Position numbers and translations under genes: made by a program. The notes beneath the pieces are model-generated. The model did not search any database, was not told the origin of the DNA, and saw only the letters and a list, made by a program, of their open reading frames with translations. Of a DNA stretch of 64,000 bases, positions 16,014 to 24,357 are shown in pieces; the stretch's first letter is position 1, and each line of letters starts with the position of its first letter. The stretch is from assembly GCF_002910915.1 (NCBI RefSeq), contig NZ_NEUF01000108.1:62001-126000 (forward strand), written 5' to 3'. Source of the stretch: Streptomyces sp. SM10 (GTDB lineage Bacteria > Actinomycetota > Actinomycetes > Streptomycetales > Streptomycetaceae).

Positions 16014-18346
16014 CGGTCACCCCGGAGATCGCCCGCCCCTTCGACTGGTCGTCCTGCGAACCGTCGTACGCCCTGGCCGGCACCGGCTGGCAGGTGTGGG
16101 GCGTCGGGATGCTCCGCAGCGCCGGATTCCCCGTATCCGGTCTGCACCGGATCGGCGCTCGGAGCGCGGCGGACGCGGCGGCACTCACCGAGACCGGCGC
16201 GACCGGTCACGAGGACTTCGTCGCCCGCTACGAGAGCGCCTACGCGGACGAGGCCGCACGGCTCGCCGGGATCGCGGGCGACGAACGGGTCCGCACCGCC
16301 ATCGCCTGGCAGAACCGTGGGGTGTACCGGATCCTCGACTCGCTGGTGCGTGGCACCGCCAAGGGCGCCAAGCGCAGGGAGCGCGAGCGCACCCTCGCGA
16401 TGTACTGGATGCGCTACGGCGCCAAGGCCGACACCATCGGCTTCTTCGGCCCCGCCTCCTGGATCTCCGTCGGGCAGGAGCAGCGTGCCCTCGACTTCTC
16501 CCCGGGGCCGTCACTGATCGCGGACAGCCGGGTCTTTCTCGAACGCTGGGCGGTCGCCGCCCTGGCCGAGTGGATGACCGCGCAGCCGGGCGCCCGCTGG
16601 TGGTTCCCGCCGGTGCTGCGGCCGGACGTGCACCTCGACGGCGACCGGCTCACGCTGCCGGGCGGCCGTTCGGTGCGGCTGCGCGACGACGAGGTCCAGG
16701 TCCTGCGCCAGGCGGACGGCGAGCGCCACGCCCAGGCCCTCGTGGACGTGCTGGTCGCCGAGCAGGGGTGGGAACCCGCCTCCGCGGGAGAGCGGGTGGA
16801 CCGGGCTCTGAACCGGCTGCTGCGGCAGCGGGTCCTCAGCTGGGACGCCAACATCCCCGTCGATCTGTGGGCTGAGGAGACCCTGCGCCGGCGCGTCGCC
16901 GCGATCGGCGACCCGGTGCTGTTCGTGCGCCTCGACGCGGTCCTCACCGAACTGGCCGGGCTGCGGGACGACATCGGGCGGGCGGCGGCCTCCGAGGAGC
17001 TCACCGGGGCACTGGACCGGCTGGACACCTTCTTCGTCCGGACGACCGGGCAGTCCGCGTCCCGGGAGGAGGGCAAGACCTACGCGGGACGCACGCTCTG
17101 CTTCCAGGACACCGTGCGGGACTGCCGCACCCGTCTCGGGCGTGACTTCTTCGACCCGATCGCCCGTCCGCTGGCCGTCGCCGCCGATGCGGCGGACTGG
17201 TTCGGCGACCGGCTGGCCCGGCTCGTGGAGGACCAGGTCGCCGGCCTCGTACGCCGTGCCGCGGCCCGGCACGGCACGGTGACCCTCGCCGACGTATGGC
17301 CCCAGGTGCTCGGCATGTTCTGGGGGGACGACCCGGTCGCGGTGCGGACCGCGACCCGCGAGCTGGCCGAGAAGTGGCGCGAGGTCATCGCGCTGGACCC
17401 GGCGGACGAGCGGTCCGCACGGGTACGGCTTCCGGTCGACGCGATTGAGGACCGGGCCCGGGCGGCGTTCGCCGTCGCTCCCGGCCGACCGCGTCCGGCC
17501 GCCGTGCACAGCCCGGACCTCCAGGTGGTCGCCCGGTCGGTCGAGGCGGTCAACTCCGGTGACTTCACGGTCGTCCTGGGAGAGATGCACGCCTGCCTCG
17601 CCACCCTGGACCTGCCGTTCCTGGAGTGGACCGCGGACGGGGAATCGCTCCGCGACAAGGTCAACCGCGCGGTCGGCGCCCCCCGGATGGTGCCGCTCCT
17701 CCCGACCAACTGGCGGCGCAACAGCGGCCGGATGGTGCCGGCTCCCATCGGTGAGGGCGACCGGCTGATCGGCTTCACGCGTGCCCCGTTCGGCGACCGC
17801 ACCCGGGTCGATCCCGCGGCAGCCGTCGTCCTCGCCGAGGAGGCGGGGACGGTCACCGCGACCACGCCCGACGGCCGCGTGTGGAGCATCCCGGAACTGC
17901 TCGGTGTGCTGGTGTCGATCATCGCCGCCGACGCCTTCAAGATCGGCCTCGACCGGGCCCACACCCCCCGCGTCACGCTCGACAAGCTCGTCCTCTTCCG
18001 GGAGACCTGGCGGCTGCCGGCCGAGGGGATCGGCCTGGCCGCCAAGGCGGACCGGCACGCCGACTACCTGGCGGTGCGCCGCTGGGTGTCCGGCAACGGC
18101 CTGCCGGACAGGGCCTTCGTCAAATTCCCCGAGGAGACCAAGCCGTCGCTGGCCGACTTCACCAGCCCGGCGCTGGTGCTCTCCTTCGCCAACACCGCCC
18201 GCAGAGCCCTCAGACACGATCCGTCGGCCGTCGTGACGATCAGCGAGCCCCTGCCGGACCCGGACGACTCCTGGCTTCCGGATGGAGAGGGTGAGCGCTA
18301 CGTCAGCGAACTGCGGCTCCAGATCAGCAGAAAGGTGCCGGAATGA
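16010..18346 (+). CDS. LanB-like protein (lantibiotic dehydratase N-domain family), no elimination domain
   Basis: ATG 16010 (AAGGAG SD) overlaps the aminotransferase stop. The 778-residue protein resembles the glutamylation half of LanB enzymes, which use aminoacyl-tRNA: MYWMRYGAKADTIGFFGPASW sits where LanB has R-xRPTPFGLFAG, with the conserved Arg replaced by Lys (AKAD). The C-terminal region (PRVTLDKLVLFRETWRLP ... LADFTSPALVLSFANTARR) agrees with LanB-N. No SpaB_C elimination domain follows, so classical dehydration is not expected. Peptide aminoacyl-tRNA ligases (PEARLs) have this shape: they add an amino acid from aa-tRNA to a scaffold. No LanC, and no precursor peptide beside it. A tRNA-dependent amide-forming step on a carrier protein is my inference. 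Confidence 0.7.
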   Translation: MTVTPEIARPFDWSSCEPSYALAGTGWQVWGVGMLRSAGFPVSGLHRIGARSAADAAALTETGATGHEDFVARYESAYADEAARLAGIAGDERVRTAIAWQNRGVYRILDSLVRGTAKGAKRRERERTLAMYWMRYGAKADTIGFFGPASWISVGQEQRALDFSPGPSLIADSRVFLERWAVAALAEWMTAQPGARWWFPPVLRPDVHLDGDRLTLPGGRSVRLRDDEVQVLRQADGERHAQALVDVLVAEQGWEPASAGERVDRALNRLLRQRVLSWDANIPVDLWAEETLRRRVAAIGDPVLFVRLDAVLTELAGLRDDIGRAAASEELTGALDRLDTFFVRTTGQSASREEGKTYAGRTLCFQDTVRDCRTRLGRDFFDPIARPLAVAADAADWFGDRLARLVEDQVAGLVRRAAARHGTVTLADVWPQVLGMFWGDDPVAVRTATRELAEKWREVIALDPADERSARVRLPVDAIEDRARAAFAVAPGRPRPAAVHSPDLQVVARSVEAVNSGDFTVVLGEMHACLATLDLPFLEWTADGESLRDKVNRAVGAPRMVPLLPTNWRRNSGRMVPAPIGEGDRLIGFTRAPFGDRTRVDPAAAVVLAEEAGTVTATTPDGRVWSIPELLGVLVSIIAADAFKIGLDRAHTPRVTLDKLVLFRETWRLPAEGIGLAAKADRHADYLAVRRWVSGNGLPDRAFVKFPEETKPSLADFTSPALVLSFANTARRALRHDPSAVVTISEPLPDPDDSWLPDGEGERYVSELRLQISRKVPE

Positions 18347-19437
18347 CGCTCCTCGCCCCCGGCGGAGTCGCACTCGCGGCGCCGCCGGCCCACCAGCCGA
18401 AGGCCGACATCGTCCAGACGATCGGCGGAACCCCGCTCGTCGCCCTCGACCGGCTCTTCCCCCCGGCGGACTTCCAGGTCTACGGCAAGTGCGAGCGGTT
18501 CAACCCGGGCGGCAGCATCAAGGACCGTGCCGCCAAGTCGATGGTCGAGCACGCGATCTGGACGGGCCGGCTCGTGCCCGGTGTGTCCACGGTCGTCGAG
18601 TCCTCCTCGGGCAACCTGGCCATCGCCCTCGCCCAGGTGTGCAACTTCCACCGGCTCGGCCTCGTCTGCGTCGTCGACCCCCGGACCACCGCGCAGAACG
18701 CCTCGATCATGCGGGCGTACGGTGCCCGGGTCGAGGTGGTCGACCGCGATCCGGCCACCGGGGAGTACCTGCCCGCACGGATCAACCGGGTCCAGGAGCT
18801 GCTGAAGAGCATTCCGGACGCCTACTGGCCCAACCAGTACGCCAACGAGTACAACGCCCGGGCGCACCACTCCACGATGAGCGAGATCTGCGAGGCGCTG
18901 CCCGGCGGCCCCGACTACCTGTTCCTCGCCGCCGGCACCTGCGGCACCCTGCGGGGCTGCGCCGAGTACATCCGCGACCAGGACCTGCGCACCCGCATCG
19001 TGGCGGTGGACGCGGTGGGCAGCGTCATCTTCGGCCCCCCGGAGCCCTGGGAGCGGAGCCACCGGCGGTCGATCCCCGGGCACGGCGCGGCGGTCGTGCC
19101 GCAACTGCTGCTGCCGGGCCTGGCGGACCGGGTGGTCAAGGTCACCGACGCCGACTGCGTACGTGGCTGCCGCCGGCTCCTGGCACGGGAATCGGTCCTC
19201 GCCGGCGGCTCCTCCGGCGCCGTCGTCGCAGCCCTCCAGGGGGCCGCGACGTGGATCGAGCCGGGCGCCACCTGCGTCGCGGTGCTTCCCGACGGCGGCG
19301 ACCGCTACCTCGACACGGTCTACGACGACGACTGGGTCGACGCGCACTTCGACGGACTCCTCGCGGAGATCCGGCACATCCCGCACCCCGTCACCCACGA
19401 CGGCACCACCCACGACGACGAGAGAAGCGAACGTTGA
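18343..19437 (+). CDS. sbnA: SbnA-like PLP enzyme for 2,3-diaminopropionate synthesis
   Basis: ATG 18343 overlaps the LanB-like stop (ATGA). The 364-residue protein is a cysteine-synthase-fold PLP enzyme: NPGGSIKDRAAKSM with Schiff-base Lys60, SSSGNLAIALAQ, and GGSSGAVVAAL for phosphate binding. Known SbnA condenses O-phospho-L-serine with L-glutamate to give N-(1-amino-1-carboxy-2-ethyl)-glutamate. The SbnB partner directly downstream makes this assignment strong compared with plain cysteine synthase. Length is slightly longer than staphylococcal SbnA (326), with an N-terminal extension. Confidence 0.88.
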   Translation: MTLLAPGGVALAAPPAHQPKADIVQTIGGTPLVALDRLFPPADFQVYGKCERFNPGGSIKDRAAKSMVEHAIWTGRLVPGVSTVVESSSGNLAIALAQVCNFHRLGLVCVVDPRTTAQNASIMRAYGARVEVVDRDPATGEYLPARINRVQELLKSIPDAYWPNQYANEYNARAHHSTMSEICEALPGGPDYLFLAAGTCGTLRGCAEYIRDQDLRTRIVAVDAVGSVIFGPPEPWERSHRRSIPGHGAAVVPQLLLPGLADRVVKVTDADCVRGCRRLLARESVLAGGSSGAVVAALQGAATWIEPGATCVAVLPDGGDRYLDTVYDDDWVDAHFDGLLAEIRHIPHPVTHDGTTHDDERSER

Positions 19438-20486
19438 GAATCCTCGGCCGCGACGACGTCCGGGCCGCGCTGAACGGCCTGGAGACCACCGTGCTCGACG
19501 CGGTGCGCACCGCCTATCTCCTGCACGGCCGCGGCCAGTCGCAGGTGCCCTTCTCCACCTTCCTGCGCCCGCCCGAGACCCCCGGATCGCGCATCATCTC
19601 GCTGCCGGCCCATCTGGGCGGCCCCGCGCCTGTGATGGGCCTGAAGTGGATATCGTCCTTCCCCGCCAACGTCGAACAGGGACTCCAGCGGGCCTCGTCC
19701 CTCCAGATCCTCAACGACCTGGAGACCGGCTACCCGTCGGCCCTGCTGGAGGGCAGCCAGATCTCCGCCTCCCGGACCGCCGCGAGTGCGGCGCTCGCCG
19801 CGGGGGCACTGCACGGCGACCGCACGGTGCGCACCGTGGGCCTGATCGGCTGCGGCACGATCAACCACCGCGTCGCCGCCTACCTGACGCTCACGCACCC
19901 CGCCGTCGAGACCATGGTGCTCCAGGACGCCGTTCCCGGCCGGGCCGAGGCCCTCGCGGCCGAACTGGCCGGCGCTCACCCCGGGATCACCTTCCGGGCC
20001 GGGGACATCGCCGAGGCCCTCGGGGCGCAGACCGTGTCCGTCGCCACCACCGACTCCAGTTACTGGCTCGAACTGGCGGACTTCCCCGGGCGCCCGGACG
20101 GACAGGTGATCCTGCACCTGTCCCTGCGCGACCTGAGCACCTCCTCCGTCCTCGGCGCGTACAACGTGGTCGACGACGTCGAGCACACCGTGCGGGAGCA
20201 GACCTCGCTGCACCGTGCCGAACAGGAGGTGGGGCACCGTGCGTTCGTGCGGGCGGAGATCGCCGCCTTCCTGGACGGCTCGGCCACACCTCCGCACGCG
20301 GGCACCACCGTCTTCTCGCCGTTCGGTCTGGGCATCCTCGACCTCGCGGTGGCGGACGCGGTCCTCGCGGCGGCGGCCCGGGCCGGAATCGGCAGCGAGG
20401 TGGCCGGCTTCGACCCCGGCAGCCACCGGGTCACCGGTGCGGCCGGCCGCACGGAGGCCCCCGCCGTCGCCGGGAGGGCGGCATGA
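19434..20486 (+). CDS. sbnB: SbnB-like dehydrogenase (ornithine cyclodeaminase family)
   Basis: Starts at TTG 19434, overlapping the sbnA stop (TTGA) with GAGAAGCG before it. The 350-residue protein shows the OCD/μ-crystallin fold: PVMGLKWISSFPANVEQG, SALLEGSQISASRTAASAALA, and Rossmann GLIGCGTINHRVAAYL. Known SbnB oxidises the SbnA product with NAD+ and releases L-2,3-diaminopropionate and 2-oxoglutarate. Adjacency with sbnA is the standard arrangement in staphyloferrin B, zwittermicin, dapdiamide and viomycin-type pathways. Confidence 0.88.
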   Translation: MRILGRDDVRAALNGLETTVLDAVRTAYLLHGRGQSQVPFSTFLRPPETPGSRIISLPAHLGGPAPVMGLKWISSFPANVEQGLQRASSLQILNDLETGYPSALLEGSQISASRTAASAALAAGALHGDRTVRTVGLIGCGTINHRVAAYLTLTHPAVETMVLQDAVPGRAEALAAELAGAHPGITFRAGDIAEALGAQTVSVATTDSSYWLELADFPGRPDGQVILHLSLRDLSTSSVLGAYNVVDDVEHTVREQTSLHRAEQEVGHRAFVRAEIAAFLDGSATPPHAGTTVFSPFGLGILDLAVADAVLAAAARAGIGSEVAGFDPGSHRVTGAAGRTEAPAVAGRAA

Positions 20487-21235
20487 GCGGCCTCTTCGCC
20501 GAGGGCACCAAGGCCCTCGTCACCGGTGCGTCGCGCGGAATCGGGGCGGCGATCGCCGTCGCCCTGGCCGAGCAGGGCTGCGACGTCGCCCTCAACTACC
20601 GCGCCAGCGAGGCGAAGGCCGAGGAGGTCGCCGCACGCGTGCGTGCGCTCGGCAGGCGGGCGCTGCTGCTGAAGGCGGACGTCTCCGACGAGGCGGAGGT
20701 CGCCGCGATGTACAAGGAGCTGCGCGTCCGGTGGGGTTCCCTCGGCGTGGCCGTCCTGAACTCCGGGATCACCGCGGACGGCCACCTGGCCGCGATGTCC
20801 AGCGCCAAGTGGAACGAGGTCGTCTCCACCAATCTCACCGGCGCGTTCCTGACCGCCCGTGAGGCGACGAAGCAGATGTACACGAGCGGGGGCGCGATCG
20901 TCTTCATCGCGTCCACCAGTGGAATCGCGGGTCGCGTCGGCCAGGCCAACTACGCCGCGAGCAAGGGCGGGGTGATCGCCCTGGCGAAGACCCTGGCGCA
21001 GGAAGGCGCTCCGCGCGGCATCCGCGTCAACGTGGTCGCCCCCGGCTTCATCGACACCGACATGGTCAAGAAGGTGCCGGGCGCGCAGATGAAGGAAGCG
21101 CTCCAGGCCATCCCGCTGGGCCGCATGGGCGAGCCGGCCGAGGTGGCCCAGGCCGCGGCCTTCCTGGCCGGCCCCGCCGCCTCGTACATCACCGGCAAGG
21201 TCCTCACCGTCGACGGCGGGATGATCCCCGGCTGA
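20483..21235 (+). CDS. FabG-type 3-oxoacyl-ACP reductase (ketoreductase)
   Basis: A 250-residue SDR whose ATG overlaps the sbnB stop. TGASRGIG binds NADPH, Asn117 (STNLTG), Ser144, Tyr157 and Lys161 (QANYAASKGG) form the catalytic tetrad, and the PG motif is APGFIDTDM. It should reduce the β-keto group of the growing ACP-bound chain in the type II PKS. The C-terminal SYITGKVLTVDGGM is the standard FabG ending. Confidence 0.9.
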   Translation: MSGLFAEGTKALVTGASRGIGAAIAVALAEQGCDVALNYRASEAKAEEVAARVRALGRRALLLKADVSDEAEVAAMYKELRVRWGSLGVAVLNSGITADGHLAAMSSAKWNEVVSTNLTGAFLTAREATKQMYTSGGAIVFIASTSGIAGRVGQANYAASKGGVIALAKTLAQEGAPRGIRVNVVAPGFIDTDMVKKVPGAQMKEALQAIPLGRMGEPAEVAQAAAFLAGPAASYITGKVLTVDGGMIPG

Positions 21236-21302
21236 ACCACGCGGCCGGTCACCGGCCCGTACGCACGAACACCGACCCACGCACTCCCGAGAGGAATACC
21301 CC

Positions 21303-21593
21303 ATGTCTGTCGCCACCTTCGAGGACGTCCGCAGCCAGGCGGAGGCACGGCTCGCGAAGAACATGAAGGTCAAATCCATGATCATCGAGCGCCTCGGCCT
21401 GGACGTCGAGCCGGTCCTGGTCTCCGACAACCAGCCGCTGTTCGGCCGCGGCCTGGAGATGGACTCGCTCGACACGCTGGAGATCGTCGTGATGGTCAAC
21501 AACGAGTACGACGTGCTCATCAGCGACGACGACTTCGAGGCGTTCGGGTCCATCAACTCCCTGGTCGACTTCGTCGAAGCACGCGAGGTCTGA
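21303..21593 (+). CDS. carrier protein 2 (PKS acyl carrier protein)
   Basis: A 96-residue ACP starting behind GAGAGGAA. Ser55 in GLEMDSLDTLEIV is the phosphopantetheine site. The N-terminus is extended by ~20 residues compared with a minimal ACP. It is followed two bases later by the dehydratase gene and preceded by the ketoreductase, so it is the likely carrier for polyketide chain growth. Confidence 0.9.
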   Translation: MSVATFEDVRSQAEARLAKNMKVKSMIIERLGLDVEPVLVSDNQPLFGRGLEMDSLDTLEIVVMVNNEYDVLISDDDFEAFGSINSLVDFVEAREV

Positions 21594-21595
21594 CG

Positions 21596-22144
21596 ATGAC
21601 GGTCATCCAGGAGAGATCCGCCGCCCCGGCCGCCCCCGCGGGGAAGCCGGCACCCAAGACCTTCAGCTACTCCTCGGACGACATCAAGCGGATGCTGCCG
21701 CACCGCTGGCCGATGCTGATGATCGACCGGGCCCACGACGTCGTCCCCGGAGTGTCCGGGCGAGGGGTCAAGAACGTCTCGGTCAACGAGCCCTTCTTCG
21801 CCGGGCACTACCCGGACCACTCGATCATGCCAGGCGTGATGATCGTCGAGGCCATGGCCCAGCTGGTCGCCGTCGTGTACGTCGCGGAGGCCGTCGAGTC
21901 CGGTGCCGTGAGCGGAGAGCCCTCCGAGGGCGTCGGCTACCTCGGCTCGATCAGCTCGATGAAGTTCTCCCGGCTGGTCGTCCCCGGCGACCAGCTGAAG
22001 CTGGAGGCCAAGCTCGGCCAGCGCCTGGGCGGGCTGCGCCAGGTGTCCGTCCGGGCCACCGTCGGCTCGGAGACCGCCGCGTCCGGCTCGCTGATCGTCA
22101 CCACCGAGCGCAAGCCGCAGACACGGTCCGCCGGCCGGCCGTGA
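21596..22144 (+). CDS. FabZ-type 3-hydroxyacyl-ACP dehydratase
   Basis: 182 residues with a ~20-residue Pro/Ala N-terminal extension and then a single hot-dog domain: MLPHRWPMLMIDR, NEPFFAGHYPDHSIMPGV with His71, and VEAMAQ with Glu85, the catalytic pair of FabZ. It should dehydrate β-hydroxyacyl-ACP to the trans-2-enoyl form. No enoyl reductase is encoded in the cluster, so double bonds should remain, giving a polyene. Confidence 0.9.
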   Translation: MTVIQERSAAPAAPAGKPAPKTFSYSSDDIKRMLPHRWPMLMIDRAHDVVPGVSGRGVKNVSVNEPFFAGHYPDHSIMPGVMIVEAMAQLVAVVYVAEAVESGAVSGEPSEGVGYLGSISSMKFSRLVVPGDQLKLEAKLGQRLGGLRQVSVRATVGSETAASGSLIVTTERKPQTRSAGRP

Positions 22145-22240
22145 GCGCCGTACGCCGCGGAGGCCCCACGGCTCCCGCCGCGCCCCGGCTCCCCCCACAC
22201 GACCTGTCCGTCCCACAACACGCAAGCAAGGAGGTGTGGA

Positions 22241-24283
22241 ATGTCCGTCACGATCCGCCCGTACGAGGAGGGCGACGCCGATGACATCGCGGGGCTCTAC
22301 GGCCGTCACCGTGACAATCCCAACCCGGTGGCCGGCGGGATCAGCGGCGAGGAGCTGGCCCGCGAGCTCGTCGAGCGCGACACGGCCACGTTCCTCGTCG
22401 CCCTCGACGAGGGCCGGGTGGTGGGCACCTTCGGGCTGTTCCACAGCACCGGCCGGCGCTCCGCCCGTGCGGGCGAGCTCATCGCCGACATGTTCTTCGT
22501 GGCACCTGCCTACCGCAACGGGGTGGTCACCGGGCGGCTGTTCACGGAGGCGGTCGAGTGGATGATGCGCACCGGATGCCTGGTGCTGCGGCTCACCGTC
22601 AACCCGGCCAACTCCGTGGCTTTCAAGCTCTACCGGCGGGTGGGCTGCGTCTCCGTCGGGCAGACCGTGCCCGGTGAGGACGGCAACGTCGAACTGCACA
22701 ACTACATCCCGCTGATCCTGCGCAGCGTCTTCGCCGACCTGGACGACGGGGTGAGGGCGGCTCTCGGCGGGATGAGCAGCTTCGGCACCGTCACCCAGGC
22801 CCGCGCCGACGAACTGCGCACCGACGTGGTGGTGTCCGAGGGGATACGTACGGTCGCCTACTGCCTCTCGCTGGGCGACTACAGGCTCACGGCCGAGGTG
22901 GACGTCGACCGGGGGTGCGTCCGCGGGGCGCAGATCACCGGACCCGACGGCACCGGCCGGGCGCTGGCCGTCACGGAGCCCCCCTACGAGATCCGTGTGC
23001 CCCGGCGCGCCGAGCCGTACCGGTTCACCGACGGTGGGCTGACCTGTGAGGTGGACGGCGACGACGGGACCGTCAGGGTGTTCGCCCCCGGTCACCACGG
23101 TCCGCTGTCCGTCTCCACCTGGCCCAGCTGCCGGGCGGACCGATCGGCGGGCTGGCGCGAGGGCGAGCCGCTGGATCTGCGCGTCGACCCGGTCGGGCAC
23201 GGGGTGCGGATCTCGGAGCGCTGCGGGGACGACGAGGTCACCGGCACGGTGACCCTCGCCGACGGCGTCCTGAGCCAGGACTTCACCTTCGGCGGGCGGC
23301 CCGGCAGGGTCTTCCAGACCGTCGGGCTCCGGCAGGGCACCCTCGCCCTGCCCGGTCCGGACGGCGGACCTGCCACGGAGCACCCCCTGGGGATCGGTCT
23401 CGGGGTGCGCGACTCCTCCGAGGTGGTCGCGGCCTCCTCGACCGCGCCGGAGGGCAGCGTCCTCACCTGGTCGGGCTCCGCCGTCCGGATCCAGGTGCCG
23501 GCCGAGCAGCGGGTCCGGCTGATCCACGCGACCCTGCTGGAGCGCAGGCCGGAGCCGGGGGCCGACGGGGTGGCGCGCCTGCGCACCACGTTCAGCACCG
23601 GTGAGACACCGGGGCGCCCGCCGCTGCCGGCCGTCGGCCCGCGACCTGCCACACAGGACCGGCGGCTGACGGTGGACGCCCCGGCCGCGGGTGTCACCGT
23701 GTGGCGCGAAGGCGCCACCAAGGTGCTCCGCAGCCCCTACCCACGGACCCGTGCGTTCGGCTGCAACCCGCGCTGGTCGGCCGGGATGTGGGTCGCCCTG
23801 GAGCAGAGCCGCTCCAGCCGCGCCAGCGGTCTCGGCTGGGGTGTGCACCTGAACGCGGGCTGGGCCGAGAAGCACGCGCTCGGCCTGTTCGACCCCGAGC
23901 GGGGGATCGACTGGGACGTCACCGCCTCCGGGGACGGCCCCCTCCGTGTCGACGTACGCGCCCCGTTCGCCGAGGACGAGGCCGTTCTCTGGATCACCCC
24001 GGACACCGGGGCCCGGGCCTCCGTGGTGATCGACTCGGCCGGCACCCGGTGGGAGCTGGACTCCCCGGACTTCCGGCAGGTGTGGGCCGCGGCGGTCTCG
24101 GTCCGGCTGTCCGACGGCAGCTGGCTGGACTGCCGGCCGGCCGGAACGCCTTCGGGCGACGCGGAGATCGTGCTCCGCACCACCCCGTCGGGCCTGCTCG
24201 TCGGCTGCGTCGCCGCGGCCGACGGGCAGGACGGCGTCGCCGCCTCCTGGCACCTGGCCGTCCGGGACGGTCCCGGCCTCTGA
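22241..24283 (+). CDS. N-acetyltransferase fused to a ~500-residue unknown domain
   Basis: Starts behind a perfect AAGGAGGTG. Of 680 residues, 1-170 are a GNAT fold (SVTIRPYEEGDADDIAGLY, ADMFFVAPAYRNGVVTGRLF for the CoA loop, LRLTVNPANSVAFKLYRRVG). About 175-680 is β-rich, without transmembrane segments or motifs I know, containing AEVDVDRGCVRGAQITGPDG, RAFGCNPRWSAGMWVALEQ and LGWGVHLNAGWAEKHALGLF. The spacing of β-strands and aromatic residues suggests a β-sandwich of the carbohydrate-enzyme or mutarotase type, but that is a guess. It may acylate the amino group of the product. The fusion is unusual and worth a structure prediction. Confidence 0.7.
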   Translation: MSVTIRPYEEGDADDIAGLYGRHRDNPNPVAGGISGEELARELVERDTATFLVALDEGRVVGTFGLFHSTGRRSARAGELIADMFFVAPAYRNGVVTGRLFTEAVEWMMRTGCLVLRLTVNPANSVAFKLYRRVGCVSVGQTVPGEDGNVELHNYIPLILRSVFADLDDGVRAALGGMSSFGTVTQARADELRTDVVVSEGIRTVAYCLSLGDYRLTAEVDVDRGCVRGAQITGPDGTGRALAVTEPPYEIRVPRRAEPYRFTDGGLTCEVDGDDGTVRVFAPGHHGPLSVSTWPSCRADRSAGWREGEPLDLRVDPVGHGVRISERCGDDEVTGTVTLADGVLSQDFTFGGRPGRVFQTVGLRQGTLALPGPDGGPATEHPLGIGLGVRDSSEVVAASSTAPEGSVLTWSGSAVRIQVPAEQRVRLIHATLLERRPEPGADGVARLRTTFSTGETPGRPPLPAVGPRPATQDRRLTVDAPAAGVTVWREGATKVLRSPYPRTRAFGCNPRWSAGMWVALEQSRSSRASGLGWGVHLNAGWAEKHALGLFDPERGIDWDVTASGDGPLRVDVRAPFAEDEAVLWITPDTGARASVVIDSAGTRWELDSPDFRQVWAAAVSVRLSDGSWLDCRPAGTPSGDAEIVLRTTPSGLLVGCVAAADGQDGVAASWHLAVRDGPGL

Positions 24284-24357
24284 GCCCTCGGGGCCAGGGC
24301 CCCGAACTCCACGTACTCCCTCTGCACACCCGTACCTGTGAAAGGAAACCACTCACC

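Noticed and set aside
18282-19433. Extension of the sbnB frame upstream through sbnA
   Set aside because: Out-of-frame shadow of sbnA; SbnB homology begins exactly at TTG 19434.
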